Source of the DNA: Paraburkholderia caffeinilytica
Lineage (GTDB): Bacteria; Pseudomonadota; Gammaproteobacteria; Burkholderiales; Burkholderiaceae
Assembly (NCBI RefSeq): GCF_003368325.1
Contig: NZ_CP031466.1
Location: forward strand, 2,852,001-2,916,000
Direction: 5' to 3'
Length of the DNA: 64,000 bases
The position numbers and the translations under genes are program-made. Position 1 is the first letter of the stretch. Each line of letters opens with the position of its first letter. A model generated the notes under the pieces. It was not told the DNA's origin, searched no databases, and saw only the letters and a program-made list of their open reading frames with translations. Below are positions 55,134 through 63,900 of the stretch, piece by piece.

Positions 55134-55464
55134 GAATCCCCGACGTTTTTGACGTCGTGTCGTCGGCGTCACCCAGCACATCGGTGTGCTTGCGCAAATT
55201 CACGCCGCGGGCCTGGCTGCGATAGGGGCTTGCCGCCCGGGACGTGGTTGCCCAACGAGTAAACGATGGAGTACGCCAGCTTATTCCAGCGATACCTGTT
55301 CTCAGGCGTTTTTGAATTCCGTGGTGTTCTATTTCATGTCAATCGTCGGTGCTGTTTAGCGTGGCGCATGCAGCGGGGGGCATCGGTGGAAAAGAGCCGC
55401 GAGCTATCAACCGCGCCCCCCATAAACGTGGATGGGTGTCCAACGTTTCCAGGGGGCGGTTTGT
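55134..55464. other. Intergenic region
   Basis: 331 bases between two minus-strand genes, including the promoter of the Gly/Met/His-rich gene. A short plus-strand frame (55266-55511) has no recognisable features. No repeat or clear terminator was seen. Confidence 0.4.
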
Positions 55465-55827
55465 CTATTGCGACGCTTCTTCGAGCAGGCGCGCCGCACG
55501 GCTCGCCGTGATGCGGCTTTGAGCCACGCCCTTTGCGTCAAGTGCGATCACCGGGAACAGTTCACGGTCAACGGCCAGTTGCTGCTGATATTGCTCCGCG
55601 GTGTGCACAAGCAATTCAAGCAACGTTCGATGGTTCCTACGTTCCTCCATCGTGATGGCAGGATTCCTACATATTGTGGCCGCAAAAGTGACAAGCGTTT
55701 CCAGTTGGCTTGTGTGACGGTTGCAAAGATCGAAGGCCTGCAATGCAAGTTTCTCGTACTGGAGCGCGTCGACGGGTGGGCGTGAATCGGGTTGAGATTG
55801 TTTTGTTTTTGTGGATTTGTTGCTCAT
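55465..55827 (-). CDS. Small hypothetical helical protein
   Basis: 120 residues from the ATG at 55827 with GGGAGGTC upstream. A polar, Lys/Gln/Ser-rich start (MSNKSTKTKQSQPDSRPP) is followed by an alpha-helical domain with YEKLALQAFDLCNRHTSQLE, ERRNHRTLLELLVHTAEQYQ and RITASRAARLLEEASQ at the end. I do not recognise a family. The good ribosome site and normal composition support a real gene. It lies next to a phage-like RNA element. Confidence 0.65.
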   Translation of the reverse strand: MSNKSTKTKQSQPDSRPPVDALQYEKLALQAFDLCNRHTSQLETLVTFAATICRNPAITMEERRNHRTLLELLVHTAEQYQQQLAVDRELFPVIALDAKGVAQSRITASRAARLLEEASQ

Positions 55828-55898
55828 GGTGCGACCTCCCTGGTACTTCCTGGATCGCCCGACACTCGCTGGAAAGGGGTGAGCGGGCACGTAGAAGG

Positions 55899-56060
55899 GT
55901 TAGCAGACCGGAACTAAACTAAACCGGCGAGCCTTGCGGCTCCCCCACCACAGCCCGCCCATTGGAATATAGACGTGCGGAGGTAGACGCACGACCCGCC
56001 TCCGCGGGTGTGCGAGTTTAGTTACCAGGCTGCTAAACCTGGCCGCCGGGTGTTTCCCGA
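55899..56060 (-). ncRNA. Structured RNA candidate resembling phage C4 antisense RNA
   Basis: On the minus strand the order is: hairpin CCAGG/CCTGG (plus positions 56025-56042); strand AACTAAACT (56023-56015); hairpin CCCGC/GCGGG (56008-55995); hairpin of CGTGCG/CGCACG (55993-55974); hairpin GAGCC-GCAA-GGCTC with a GNRA-type tetraloop (55942-55929); then AGTTTAGTT (55920-55912), which pairs perfectly over 9 bp with the first strand and closes a multibranch loop. The end reads CCGGTCTGCTAACCC. This two-level layout and the sequence flavour recall the C4 RNAs of phages and prophages. An overlapping minus-strand frame (55900-56370) is probably not translated as such. Confidence 0.55.
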
Positions 56061-56550
56061 TGGCTTGATGATTATAAATCAGGGTGGGTGGGGTGCGGGC
56101 AACCAAGCGGGATAAATGGGCAAGATTGGCCGATCGGATAAGGCTTCGATGGCAGCGCTGCGGCGATCTGATCTCGCCTAACCGCTTGGTAGCCGAAGCG
56201 TGACGCAACGGCTGATTGTCGAGGCGGATGCAAGCAGTTGTTCCGACGCTCAATGAATGGCTTGCTTCCGGGCAACGCCCGGGACCGTAGTCAACCCTGA
56301 AGAGCCATTCGCCGTCCGGCTGACGGCCGTCTGTTCGAGAGGACTCAGCGGACACTACTTTGGTCGCCACCGACTGAGCACGCTGCTTGCAGTGTCAGAC
56401 GACCGGTTCGACTGATCGCAGCCAACTCAGCACGAACATGCTTATGACGCGAATGCAGACACGGGCGAGTTGGTCGCCGAGAGAACGTGTGACGCCATTT
56501 GATTCTGGCTCCGCAATGAGCTTTCGGGGTGGAGGATAACTGGTACGCAC
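56061..56550. other. Non-coding stretch between the RNA candidate and the three-gene operon
   Basis: About 490 bases without a convincing gene. A minus-strand frame continues from the RNA element up to 56370 but lacks a ribosome site and family resemblance. No integrase, tRNA end or att-like repeat was found, although the flanking content looks phage-related. Confidence 0.4.
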
Positions 56551-57220
56551 CTAGATCTGGCTACGCATGCGCGTCGGGGCTGCTGTCGGATGACTTGCGA
56601 CGATCCGTATCCAGTCGGATAAATTCCCTGCCTTTCCCGGTGACCCAAAGGTGCAGTCGATGTACAGCGAGTCGTATTTCTGAAAGGCGTACATAAAGGA
56701 ACGGTGGTCGTGGAAATCGCGATCTAGGGTCCAGTACGGCTCCGCTTTTTCCAAACAGATCAAATAGATTTTCTATCGCTGCGGCTTGAATGTTCTTTTT
56801 GTTTATCGTTGCATGCGCAATTTCATTGGAAAATCCAATGTGGGCATGTGCGAAATCGATTTTCCCTCGCTGAACAATTGGTGCGTCTTTTATTGAAAAC
56901 TGATTTATACCATCACCAGAAGTAATATTCCGAAGGGCATTCGCATTAAAGCTTTGAACCCCAACAGCAGTCCGCCCCGATTTTCCCAGCAGTATTTCAA
57001 ATACGAAAAAATCAAGGCGGCGGGGCGACGAATAGCATTGTCGCGATACCGATTGTTCGCACGCAATCAGGTGTTTTTTCTGAAACCCCTTGACGCTGTA
57101 CCCGCCGTTTTCCCAATTCATCGGCTCAACCACGGCAAGCAGGATTTCCTCCCCTCCCCTCACTTCCCCTAGTGATACCATTGAATAATCGGGTTTTTGA
57201 TTTTTATCTGCGTCTGCCAT
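56551..57220 (-). pseudogene. Third gene of the TIGR04255 operon, split by a one-base frameshift
   Basis: From the ATG at 57220 one frame runs to 56561 with MADADKNQKPDYSMVSLGEV, FEILLGKSGRTAVGVQSFNA and AIENLFDLFGK, then turns into low-quality sequence. The neighbouring frame from about 56750 gives a much better end: KAEPYWTLDRDFHDHRSFMY, AFQKYDSLYIDCTFGSPGKA and GNLSDWIRIVASHP, ending at 56551. Removing one base in GGAAAAA (about 56750) restores 222 residues. So the gene is recently inactivated, recoded, or carries a sequence error. The function is unknown and the composition is AT-rich. It lies 11 bases after the second gene. Confidence 0.65.
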
Positions 57221-57231
57221 CGTTTAACGAC

Positions 57232-57819
57232 TCACGCAATAAAGTAATCTTTCAGATCCTTTGGAATCCCACCTCCCGCGACAGCTACATTTTGTCCTGG
57301 CACGAAGGACCCGTTCTGAAAATACGTATACCCGTAATCGTTGTCACCCTCAAACATTGCGGCTGCTTTCTTTGTGCCTTCTCGCCATTCAAGCGTTACC
57401 ATCCCATCAAGCGCTATACTTGGCTGCGGCAATGGAATCTCGAGGGGGAGCTCGCTGATAAATACAAGCGCCTCCGGCACAGCAGAAAACAACTGTTTTT
57501 CGGCTTCCTCATCCTCCAGTCCTTCCAAGTTTAGGAAACGGATAATGGACCGTTCAAGCAGGAGTTTTTCTCGAGCCCTATCGGCAGGTCGCGTTTCAAT
57601 GACAATTTCTGCGACGTCAGCGGCTCCAGCCGCACTAGGCTTCACAACGGAAAAAATCGAGCCGTGTAAAACGGTACCAAAGGACCAAGTAAAATCAAAT
57701 GGTACTTGTTGACCGATCTGAACAGGAAATTCCAATTGTTCTGCTTTGCCCAATTCCGGCGAAAGAGTCGTAATAACGCTGGTCAGCGGGAAAGAACCCT
57801 GATAAGCGATTGCCGTCAT
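57232..57819 (-). CDS. Uncharacterised protein, second gene of the TIGR04255 operon
   Basis: 195 residues. No named family is recognised. An N-terminal part with ELGKAEQLEFPVQIGQQVPF is followed by an acidic stretch (LEGLEDEEAEKQLF) and a C-terminal block PQPSIALDGMVTLEWREGTK then AAAMFEGDNDYGYTYFQNGS, a pattern I associate with companions of TIGR04255-type proteins. No signal peptide or membrane helix, so probably cytoplasmic. The ATG overlaps the stop of the TIGR04255 gene by 4 bases, indicating stoichiometric co-expression. AT-richer than the chromosome around it. Confidence 0.75.
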   Translation of the reverse strand: MTAIAYQGSFPLTSVITTLSPELGKAEQLEFPVQIGQQVPFDFTWSFGTVLHGSIFSVVKPSAAGAADVAEIVIETRPADRAREKLLLERSIIRFLNLEGLEDEEAEKQLFSAVPEALVFISELPLEIPLPQPSIALDGMVTLEWREGTKKAAAMFEGDNDYGYTYFQNGSFVPGQNVAVAGGGIPKDLKDYFIA

Positions 57820-58610
57820 TTTTTCTCCTCGGGTTGCATTAAATTGATCAGCTCAGTTTTGACAAGCGAAAGAAAGGTCTTGCGTGCCAAAGCATGTGCA
57901 TTTTCGAACCATTGCATTACGAGGCCGTGCTCTGTTGCGCCGCTTTTTTCAATAGACAGTTGGAGCACGCAACCGGGCGCCTGATTGATCTGTGCTTCTG
58001 CCACTTGGACTACGACATGCGAGTCCCGGGGTTCCACCACGGGTATCCGCGTTTGGGAATTAGTGGCGATAACATCTGCGGCGGTTCCGATGCTTTCAAT
58101 AAAACGATCGGGTAGGACGGATCTTAATCCCAAATACTTCGACGTAAATTGCGCATACGTTTGGAAGTCGTGCTTGTCAGTAAACGCATTGATATATTTA
58201 AGCTGAAGCGATTTAAGCCGAAGAAATCGGTTTGGTGTAGGAAATGACTCCAAGAGCGCACTGACAGCCGAGGCCACTGAGGGCTGAAAGTCAGGCCAAC
58301 CGGTGTAGGGTTGACCGGCCATGTTCACGGTGAGTAGACCAGGCCCGAGCTGCACCTTCGGCCAAGTATCGGCGGTTGGCGCGAACCTGACGACAGGTTG
58401 CCAAGCCAAAAATTGACGTGGCACTTGTGGTGGTGCGAGTTCTTGGGATTGCGGAAATCCTGCCGCGATCAATCGTGGCGTAAGGTCGGCGCGTACCACA
58501 TCGAAGAAAGGATCAATTCCGCCAACAGCCGGCATCGCGACCGCAGTCAGTTCCCAGTGGAGTTCGCATATCACCTCCACAAGGGAGGGATTCTTATAGA
58601 TGGTTCCCAT
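57816..58610 (-). CDS. TIGR04255-family protein
   Basis: 264 residues. The family start KNPSLVEVICELHWEL, the central WPKVQLGPGLLTVNMAG then YTGWPDFQPSVASAVSALLE, LRLKSLQLKYINAF and the C-terminal WFENAHALARKTFLSLVKTE match TIGR04255, a sporadically distributed cytoplasmic family of unknown function seen in variable genome regions. It is the first gene of a three-gene operon. The start has no clear Shine-Dalgarno; an inverted repeat lies 15-26 bases upstream. Confidence 0.85.
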   Translation of the reverse strand: MGTIYKNPSLVEVICELHWELTAVAMPAVGGIDPFFDVVRADLTPRLIAAGFPQSQELAPPQVPRQFLAWQPVVRFAPTADTWPKVQLGPGLLTVNMAGQPYTGWPDFQPSVASAVSALLESFPTPNRFLRLKSLQLKYINAFTDKHDFQTYAQFTSKYLGLRSVLPDRFIESIGTAADVIATNSQTRIPVVEPRDSHVVVQVAEAQINQAPGCVLQLSIEKSGATEHGLVMQWFENAHALARKTFLSLVKTELINLMQPEEKK

Positions 58611-58624
58611 TAGGGTTCGCTTAG

Positions 58625-58636
58625 CGTACCTGTACG
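58625..58636. promoter_or_regulatory. Inverted repeat upstream of the TIGR04255 operon
   Basis: CGTAC-CT-GTACG at 58625-58636 lies 15-26 bases before the TIGR04255 start, a place for a repressor or an early-transcript structure. It is short and could be chance. Confidence 0.3.
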
Positions 58637-59299
58637 TTGTTTACGCGAGGATATCAGGAAAGCTCATAGGGTAGTCGCGTTCGGTGGACGCACACTGCCG
58701 CTTGTCTCGCCCTGCTCCGCAGAGGTCGGCCGCGTCGATTTGATTGGATTGCGGTTCAAAGTGAATGAAGATCGGGAGCAGACGAACCGGCGAGCAATGG
58801 CGGCTGACGTAGCTAAAGTACTCCGGCGGCCGGTCGGCATGATCTCACTCGACCTTGGGCAGTCTTGGATTTGCGACCGACTGCTCTACGCGCTAGTCCG
58901 TGAACCGCCGGTAATTGCGGCGAAGCTGACATCCCACTGTCTGAGGTACGCCAGCGGCCAAGAACAGTTCATGGCCGATTTCCGCCACGTAGGCAGCTTC
59001 CGCACCACCCAAACCCCGAAACAAATCCCACCCCAAAATCACCTCTCGCCATGAACCACGACCGCCTCCCCCTACCTCAAACGTAGGCTTTTCCAGGCAA
59101 ACCCCTATCAAGTACCGCTTCACCTTGCCGTTAACAAAAGTGAATGGGCGTCACGCGGTCGCGGCACCACCTCGCAGCACGGTCAGCACACCGCGAACGC
59201 ACCACCAAAGGGAGACCCCCACAACACCCCGAGACAACGGCCGCCACGAACCCACTGGCCTCCGCTTACCATCCCGGGAAAAGGCGGACATAAAAAACA
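58637..59299. other. Intergenic region between the TIGR04255 operon and tpsB
   Basis: About 660 bases. Two opposed ORFs (58740-59054 plus; 58893-59123 minus) overlap each other and show no recognisable domain; I treat both as non-coding. The promoters for the divergent tpsB gene and the TIGR04255 operon must lie here. No repeat or att-like sequence was noticed. Confidence 0.45.
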
Positions 59300-60931
59300 A
59301 TGAAGCGACGTCTAATCCAATGCCTGTCGGGGCTGGCATTGATCGCAGCAGCCACCAATACCTTCGCGGACGACGGCTTCACCATCACGCGCTTCGAGGT
59401 TGAAGGAAACAGCCTGCTGCCCGCCGACGAAGTCCAACGCCTGCTACAACCCATGAGCGGCCCGCACCGCGTCTACGGCGACATCCAGCACGCGCTCGAA
59501 GCGCTCGAAAACGCCTACCGCAAAGCAGGCTACACCGCCGTCGAGGTCAACGTACCCGAACAGGAACTCACCAGCGGCGTCGTCAAAATCCAGGTGACCG
59601 AAAATCGGATCGGCAACATCACCGTCACCGGCAACCAGCACTTCAGCGAAAAGAACGTCCTCGCCGGGCTGCCGCCACTTCAGCGCGGCCAGTCGCCGAA
59701 CCTGCGCAAAATCTCCGAGGCGGTGCAACTCAGCAACGACAACCCGGCCAAGCAGGTCAACGTAACACTAAGCAGCAGCGACGAACCCGGCACCGTCAAC
59801 GCCGAAGTCAAAGTGGTCGACGACAATCCGCTGCACATCTCCGCGACGGTCGACAACACCGGCGCGACCTCCACCGGCCGCTGGCGCACCGGCGTCGCCA
59901 TTCAGGACGCCAACCTGTTCAATCTAGATCAGGTCGGCACGCTGGCGTACACGACCTCCCCCGACAGCCCGAGCGGCGTGCGGGTTAACGTCTACTCCGT
60001 CGGCTATCGGATTCCGCTGTACAGCCTCGGCGACAGCCTTGAATTCCTCTACGGCAAGTCCGACATCAACACGCCAAGCTCATCGCCAACGCTCGGTGGC
60101 CTGCTCGGCTTCACCGGCAAGGGCGACATCTACGCTTTCCGCTGGAATCACCTCTTCGCCCGCCGCGGCGAGACCACCAGCAAGCTGATAGTCGGCTTCG
60201 ACTACAAGAAAATCGATTCGACCTGCAACGTCAACGGCGTCACGTTCAGCACCGCAGGACCGACGCCGCCCGTCGCGTCCTGCGTGCCCTACACCACGAT
60301 GCCGCTCAGCCTGACGTATAGCAGCCAGACTGTCGGCGTGGGACAAAGCATCGACTACGACATCGGCATCTCGCGCAACATACCGACCGGCACGCAATAC
60401 ACCAACACCGACGGCCGCACCGATCGATATTCGTACCTGACGCCCGGCAGCCGCGACACCGTCGACGGCTTCACGATCCTGCACGGCGACGCGTCGATCC
60501 TCCGAAGCTTCGCCAACGACTGGCAATGGCGTGTCGCCAGCACGGCGCAAGTCACGAGGAACCCGTTGGTGTCGTCGGAACAGTTCGGTTTAGTGGGCAT
60601 CTACGCCGTGCGCGGCTTCACCGAGCGCGCGGTGGTTGCCGATAGCGGCGTGTTCGTCAACGCCGAGATCTACACGCCTCAACTCGTCAGCAAGGGCAAC
60701 CTGCGCCTGCTGGCTTTCTTCGACTTCGGGTATGGCCACAACAGCAATGTCGGCAGCAGCGGCATTCCGGCAAACCTGAACGTATCGAGCATGGGTGTCG
60801 GCGCTCGTTACGCCTTCGGCCGTAACGTCAGCATCAGGTTGGACGTCGCGCGAGTCGGCGCGGCCGGCAATTCACTCACCGAGAAGCGCGGCGACTTCCA
60901 CGCCGATGTCAGCGCAAGCCTGGGCTTTTGA
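59300..60931 (+). CDS. TpsB outer-membrane transporter (FhaC/ShlB/HecB family)
   Basis: 543 residues. Signal peptide (about 1-23, ending TNTFA), two POTRA domains (about 28-100 with ITRFEVEGNSLLPADEVQRL; about 101-175 with IGNITVTGNQHFSEKNVLAG), then a 16-strand beta-barrel from about 185 to the end. The conserved lid-loop motif is present as YAVRGFTERAV. The C-terminus is SASLGF with the terminal Phe of outer-membrane proteins. It exports its TpsA partner, which starts two bases after its stop, so the two are co-transcribed. Confidence 0.94.
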   Translation: MKRRLIQCLSGLALIAAATNTFADDGFTITRFEVEGNSLLPADEVQRLLQPMSGPHRVYGDIQHALEALENAYRKAGYTAVEVNVPEQELTSGVVKIQVTENRIGNITVTGNQHFSEKNVLAGLPPLQRGQSPNLRKISEAVQLSNDNPAKQVNVTLSSSDEPGTVNAEVKVVDDNPLHISATVDNTGATSTGRWRTGVAIQDANLFNLDQVGTLAYTTSPDSPSGVRVNVYSVGYRIPLYSLGDSLEFLYGKSDINTPSSSPTLGGLLGFTGKGDIYAFRWNHLFARRGETTSKLIVGFDYKKIDSTCNVNGVTFSTAGPTPPVASCVPYTTMPLSLTYSSQTVGVGQSIDYDIGISRNIPTGTQYTNTDGRTDRYSYLTPGSRDTVDGFTILHGDASILRSFANDWQWRVASTAQVTRNPLVSSEQFGLVGIYAVRGFTERAVVADSGVFVNAEIYTPQLVSKGNLRLLAFFDFGYGHNSNVGSSGIPANLNVSSMGVGARYAFGRNVSIRLDVARVGAAGNSLTEKRGDFHADVSASLGF

Positions 60932-60932
60932 T

Positions 60933-63900
60933 ATGACCACTCGAAATCCATTGAATATGCCGGCCGCCGTCTCGCCGTTGCGCATGTCGGCGATGGCGGT
61001 TGCGGCCATTCTCATGACGTGGAATATGCCGTCCATGGCGGCACCGCCCGCGGCCAACACACTGCCGACTGGCGGCACGGTGACGTACGGCGCCGCCGCG
61101 ATCACGCAAAGTGGCAATACGCTCAACATCAACCAACGCAGCGGTTCGGCGATTGCGAGCTTTGGTACGTTCAGCATCGGCGCCAACGCGGTAGTCAACA
61201 TCAACCAGCCGGGGGCGGCATCGTCGTTCCTGGCGAGAGTGACCGGGTCGGATCCTTCCCAGATCTACGGTCTGCTCAAGTCCAACGGCACGGTCGCGCT
61301 GATCAATCAGAACGGCATCCTGGTCGGGCCGTCCGGCGTGGTCGACGTGTCGCGGTTCATCGCCAGCACGCTCAACATCAGCGACAGCGATTTTCTGGCA
61401 GGACGGCTAACGTTCAATAGCGGCGACGTCGCGGGCCGTGTCGAGAATCAAGGCGTCATCAAGACGGCGAGCGGCGGCAGCGTCTACCTGATCGGCGCCG
61501 ACGTGAAGAACAGCGGCGTGATCACCAGCCCGAACGGCGAAGTGCTGCTGGCAGCCGGACAAACCGTGCAACTCGTCGACACCGGCACACCGGGTGTGAC
61601 GGTCAACGTGACCGGCACCAGCGGCAACGTGACCAACCTCGGCAACATCGCAGCGGAAGCGGGCAGCATCGGCGCCGCTGCGGGCCTGATCAACAACAGT
61701 GGCGCCATCAACGCCAGCAGCGTGGTGAATCAAGGCGGGCGGATCTTCCTGCGCGCCTCGCAAAACCTGACTACGACGGCAAGCTCGAACATTGCCGCGA
61801 ACGGCACGGCCCAGGGCGGCAACGTCACGTTGTATTCGGACAAGGTTGCGTACCTGGACGGCACTATCTCGGCGGCTGGTCTTGCGGGACCGGGCGGTTA
61901 TGTCGAGACATCGGGCAAGCAGTCGCTGGATGTGGTGAAGCTGCCGACCGTCGGCACGGGCGGCAAGTGGTTCATCGATCCGTATTCCCTCGAAGTGGTG
62001 TCGGGAAGTTCCAGCAACACCACCACCGCGGACAACGTGATCACCTCCACGGGTTCGGGCTCCACCATCAGTGCCGGCACGGTGTCGACCATGCTCAACA
62101 GCGGCACCAGTGTCGTTCTTGCGACAGGCGCCGATGGCGGGACCACCGGCGGCGACATCACCGTGAGCGCCGCCATCAACAAGACCAGCGGTGCGGCGGC
62201 ATCGCTGACCCTGAACGCCGACGGCAACATCAACATCAACGCCGATGTCACCAGCACCTCGAACACGCTCGCGCTGAACCTCAACACCAACGTCAATGGC
62301 ATCGAAAGCGGCACGCACGCAGTGACCGTCAGCAACGCCACCGTCGGTCTCAATGGCGGCGCGTTGACTGTCAGCGACGGCCTCAGCGCGTCCGGCAACG
62401 GCACGATGGTGCTGGCGAACGGCGGCTCGCTCGACCTCAGTCACGGCGGCAGCCTGTCCGCCGGCAACCTGACGCTCCTTGCCGGCGGGACGCTGAACGC
62501 CAATGCTTCCGCCAATCTCAATCTCGGCGGCGCATTGACCAACGGCGGTACGTTGTCGTTGACCGATTCCAGCCTGACCGCCGGTTCGCTCCTCAATACC
62601 GGAACGGCCACGTTTGCCAACGCGACGGGATCGGTCAGCATCGTCAGCAACCAGGGCACGCTGTCGATGACATCGGGCAGCTCCATTACCGGCGAAACAC
62701 TCACTAACACCGGCAACCTCGCGTTGGACAGCGCCACGCTGAGTTTCGGCACGTTTACCAACGACACCGGAGGAAATCTGTCCGGTAACGGCACGATTTC
62801 GGTGACGTCCGGCTCGGGCGCCCTGCTCAACAACGGCACGATCTCCCCTGGCGGCAACGGCACGATAGGCTCACTGTCGATCAACGGCGGCTATAGTCAG
62901 AGCGCCACCGGCACGCTGCTGATCGACATCGCCAGTGCCAGCAGCTACGACACGCTGATCTATTCCGCGTCGTCTCTCACGCTGGGTGGCACGCTGCAAA
63001 CGAATTTGCTGGGTGGCTATGTCCCGACGTTGGGGACAACCTTTGCCGCACTTTCAGGCCCTGTCAGTAGCACCGCACCGGGTGTATTCCGTCATGTCCT
63101 CGGTAACGTGATCGACAGCAGCAGCGGCCTGCAGATGATCAAGCCGGTTTACAACAGCTCGGGGGCGGGCTTGTCGCTTGCCATGGCGGGATCGGAGACC
63201 CTCACCTATTCGGGCACCGACGAGAGTCTGTGGGGCAACACCTATTTCTGGTCGACCCATTACTTCCCGACGGCTATCGACAACGTCGTCGTGGCCGCAG
63301 GCGGACGCTTGTCGCATGGCTACTACGACGGGGTCGATACGGTCAACAGCATCACGTTCAACACGGGTTCCAATCTGTACCTGTCGGGCGGCACGCTCAA
63401 TGTGGCCAATATCAACGGCAGTGGCAGCGTCGCTGTCGGTGGTGGCGTGCTGGGGTATACCGGCGTCGCCAACCTGGCTTCGCTGTCGTTGACCGACGGG
63501 GGAAGCATTGTCGGCACCGGCAGCGGTTCCCAACTCAACATCAGCAGCAGCTTTTCGCAAAACGGCGGCACGATCTCGACCAGCGGCGATATGTCCGTGA
63601 CGCAAAGCACCGGCGACCTGGTGGTAGGCGACATCACCGCGCGCAACCTGACGCTGACGGCGGCAAGCGGAGCGATATCCCAACAGTTCTCGCCACTGCA
63701 CGTCACGCAACAGTTGAGCACGTCGTCAGCCAACGGCACGACGTTGACCCTGGCGGGCAATCAGATCGCGGGAATTTCCGCCAGCAATGCCACGACCGGC
63801 GACATCGCGATCGTCAATCATCTCGACACTGCCGACACGAGCGCGGTGAACGTCGGCCGCATCAACAACGCTGGGGGCAACGTCAGCGTAAGCAACACGG

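Noticed and set aside
55900..56370. 156-codon minus-strand ORF across the structured RNA
   Set aside because: It lacks a ribosome site and family resemblance upstream. The sequence is better explained by nested RNA hairpins and a long-range stem; peptides like its C-terminus are commonly over-annotated on such elements.
56740..56763. Programmed -1 ribosomal frameshift in the third TIGR04255-operon gene
   Set aside because: The shift needed is +1 (or -2), and the bases do not present an A-AAA-AAG type slippery site in the correct frame; an indel is simpler.
58740..59123. Opposed ORFs of 104 and 76 codons before tpsB
   Set aside because: They overlap on opposite strands, have no recognisable domain and fall where divergent promoters are needed.
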